Shown one piece after another: positions 32,770-33,045 of a DNA stretch of 33,045 nucleotides. The stretch lies in assembly GCA_023133295.1 (NCBI GenBank), contig JAGLWT010000015.1:1-33045 (forward strand). The letters run 5' to 3'. The notes under the pieces were generated by a model. It was not told the DNA's origin. It did no database searches and was given only the letters and a program-made list of their open reading frames with translations. Position numbers and translations under genes: made by a program. The first letter of the stretch is position 1; every line of letters begins with the position of its first letter. The stretch comes from a bacterium. Lineage in GTDB: Bacteria; AUK180.

Positions 32770-33045
32770 CTTATCCTCCTTTTACAAAGAGAAATAGAGT
32801 TAACTTTGTTTTTACGGCAAATTCAACCTCAGTTCCCAATCTCACCGGTGACCAACCAAGGTACCCTGCTCCTATTTCCACTTTTTCCAATTTTCACCTC
32901 TCGCCACTAACCTCAAACCTCTAGCCTCCAACCTCTCTTTCAATTCTTCACTATTCACTGTATCTAATTGTCCAATTGTCAATTTCTCAACAGGCCTCTC
33001 CCCACTAACCTCCAACCTCTAGCCTTCTATGAAAGAAAAAGTCAA
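32770..33045. repeat. Right-edge non-coding region with inverted heptad block
   Basis: From about 32885, TAACCTC/CAACCTC units, then TTCACTATTCACTG, then AATTGTCCAATTGTCAATTT, then a second TAACCTCCAACCTC run (33005-33020). It is the reverse complement of the composite seen at 24410 and 28219. The 32770-32884 part shows no clear feature. Confidence 0.6.

Overview
The window looks like a chromosomal piece of a Gram-negative bacterium from the FCB side of the tree (Cloacimonadota, WOR-3, Delongbacteria or a similar uncultured lineage). The evidence is two large secreted proteins ending in a type IX secretion (T9SS)-type sorting domain, several lipoproteins with clear lipoboxes, a Bacteroidetes-style transglutaminase protein, and AT-leaning DNA. 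The exact phylum cannot be fixed from this sequence alone, and no T9SS machinery is present.

Layout. (1) 1-2929, minus: the first 976 residues of a giant secreted Ig-type protein that runs off the left edge. It has no stop codon inside the window. (2) 2930-5450: an AT-rich accessory patch with two minus-strand genes, a zinc-ribbon protein of unknown function and a PD-(D/E)XK-like nuclease. Hairpin elements resembling recombination sites lie next to both. (3) 5450-6120: non-coding, packed with heptanucleotide repeats, inverted copies and a G10 tract inside a hairpin. (4) 6124-15830, minus: one apparent operon of about 9.7 kb. It starts at a canonical promoter before infC and continues through rpmI, rplT, ktrB/trkH, ktrA/trkA, a small lipoprotein, a HEAT-repeat lipoprotein, a TPR protein, a cyclic-nucleotide-binding protein, a degenerate histidine kinase and a sigma-54 activator whose receiver has Glu where the phosphorylated Asp should be. 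Genes abut or overlap throughout. (5) 15840-16850: more repeats, a small zinc-ribbon/CD225 membrane protein, and a 228-bp element with 25-bp inverted ends. (6) 16855-19710, minus: a secreted protein with 9.5 exact 54-residue FG-GAP/VCBS-like repeats. (7) 19873-21266, plus: a Cys-rich lipoprotein and an integral membrane protein. (8) 21545-24402, plus: a transglutaminase-like protein and a TPR protein. (9) 24639-27119, minus: a second T9SS-type surface protein that appears to start at AUU. (10) 27412-29742, plus: a MORN/YwqK-type lipoprotein and a TPR paralogue. (11) 29774-32769, minus: a DUF5700-like metallopeptidase, a terpene-cyclase-fold protein and a GNAT-YoaP protein, with attC-like elements between them.

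How the parts fit. The strongest candidate for something new is the operon in (4). It joins translation initiation, ribosomal proteins and potassium uptake to a signalling tail. That tail keeps the fold of a two-component system but has lost the phosphorylation residues. I infer input through protein-protein contacts and a cyclic nucleotide rather than a phosphorelay. The second theme is how the accessory genes are packaged: single genes followed by hairpins of a common GTTC-stem-loop-stem-GTTA design. The third is the non-coding space, where unrelated-looking repeats all share a 7-bp period and recur in a similar order.
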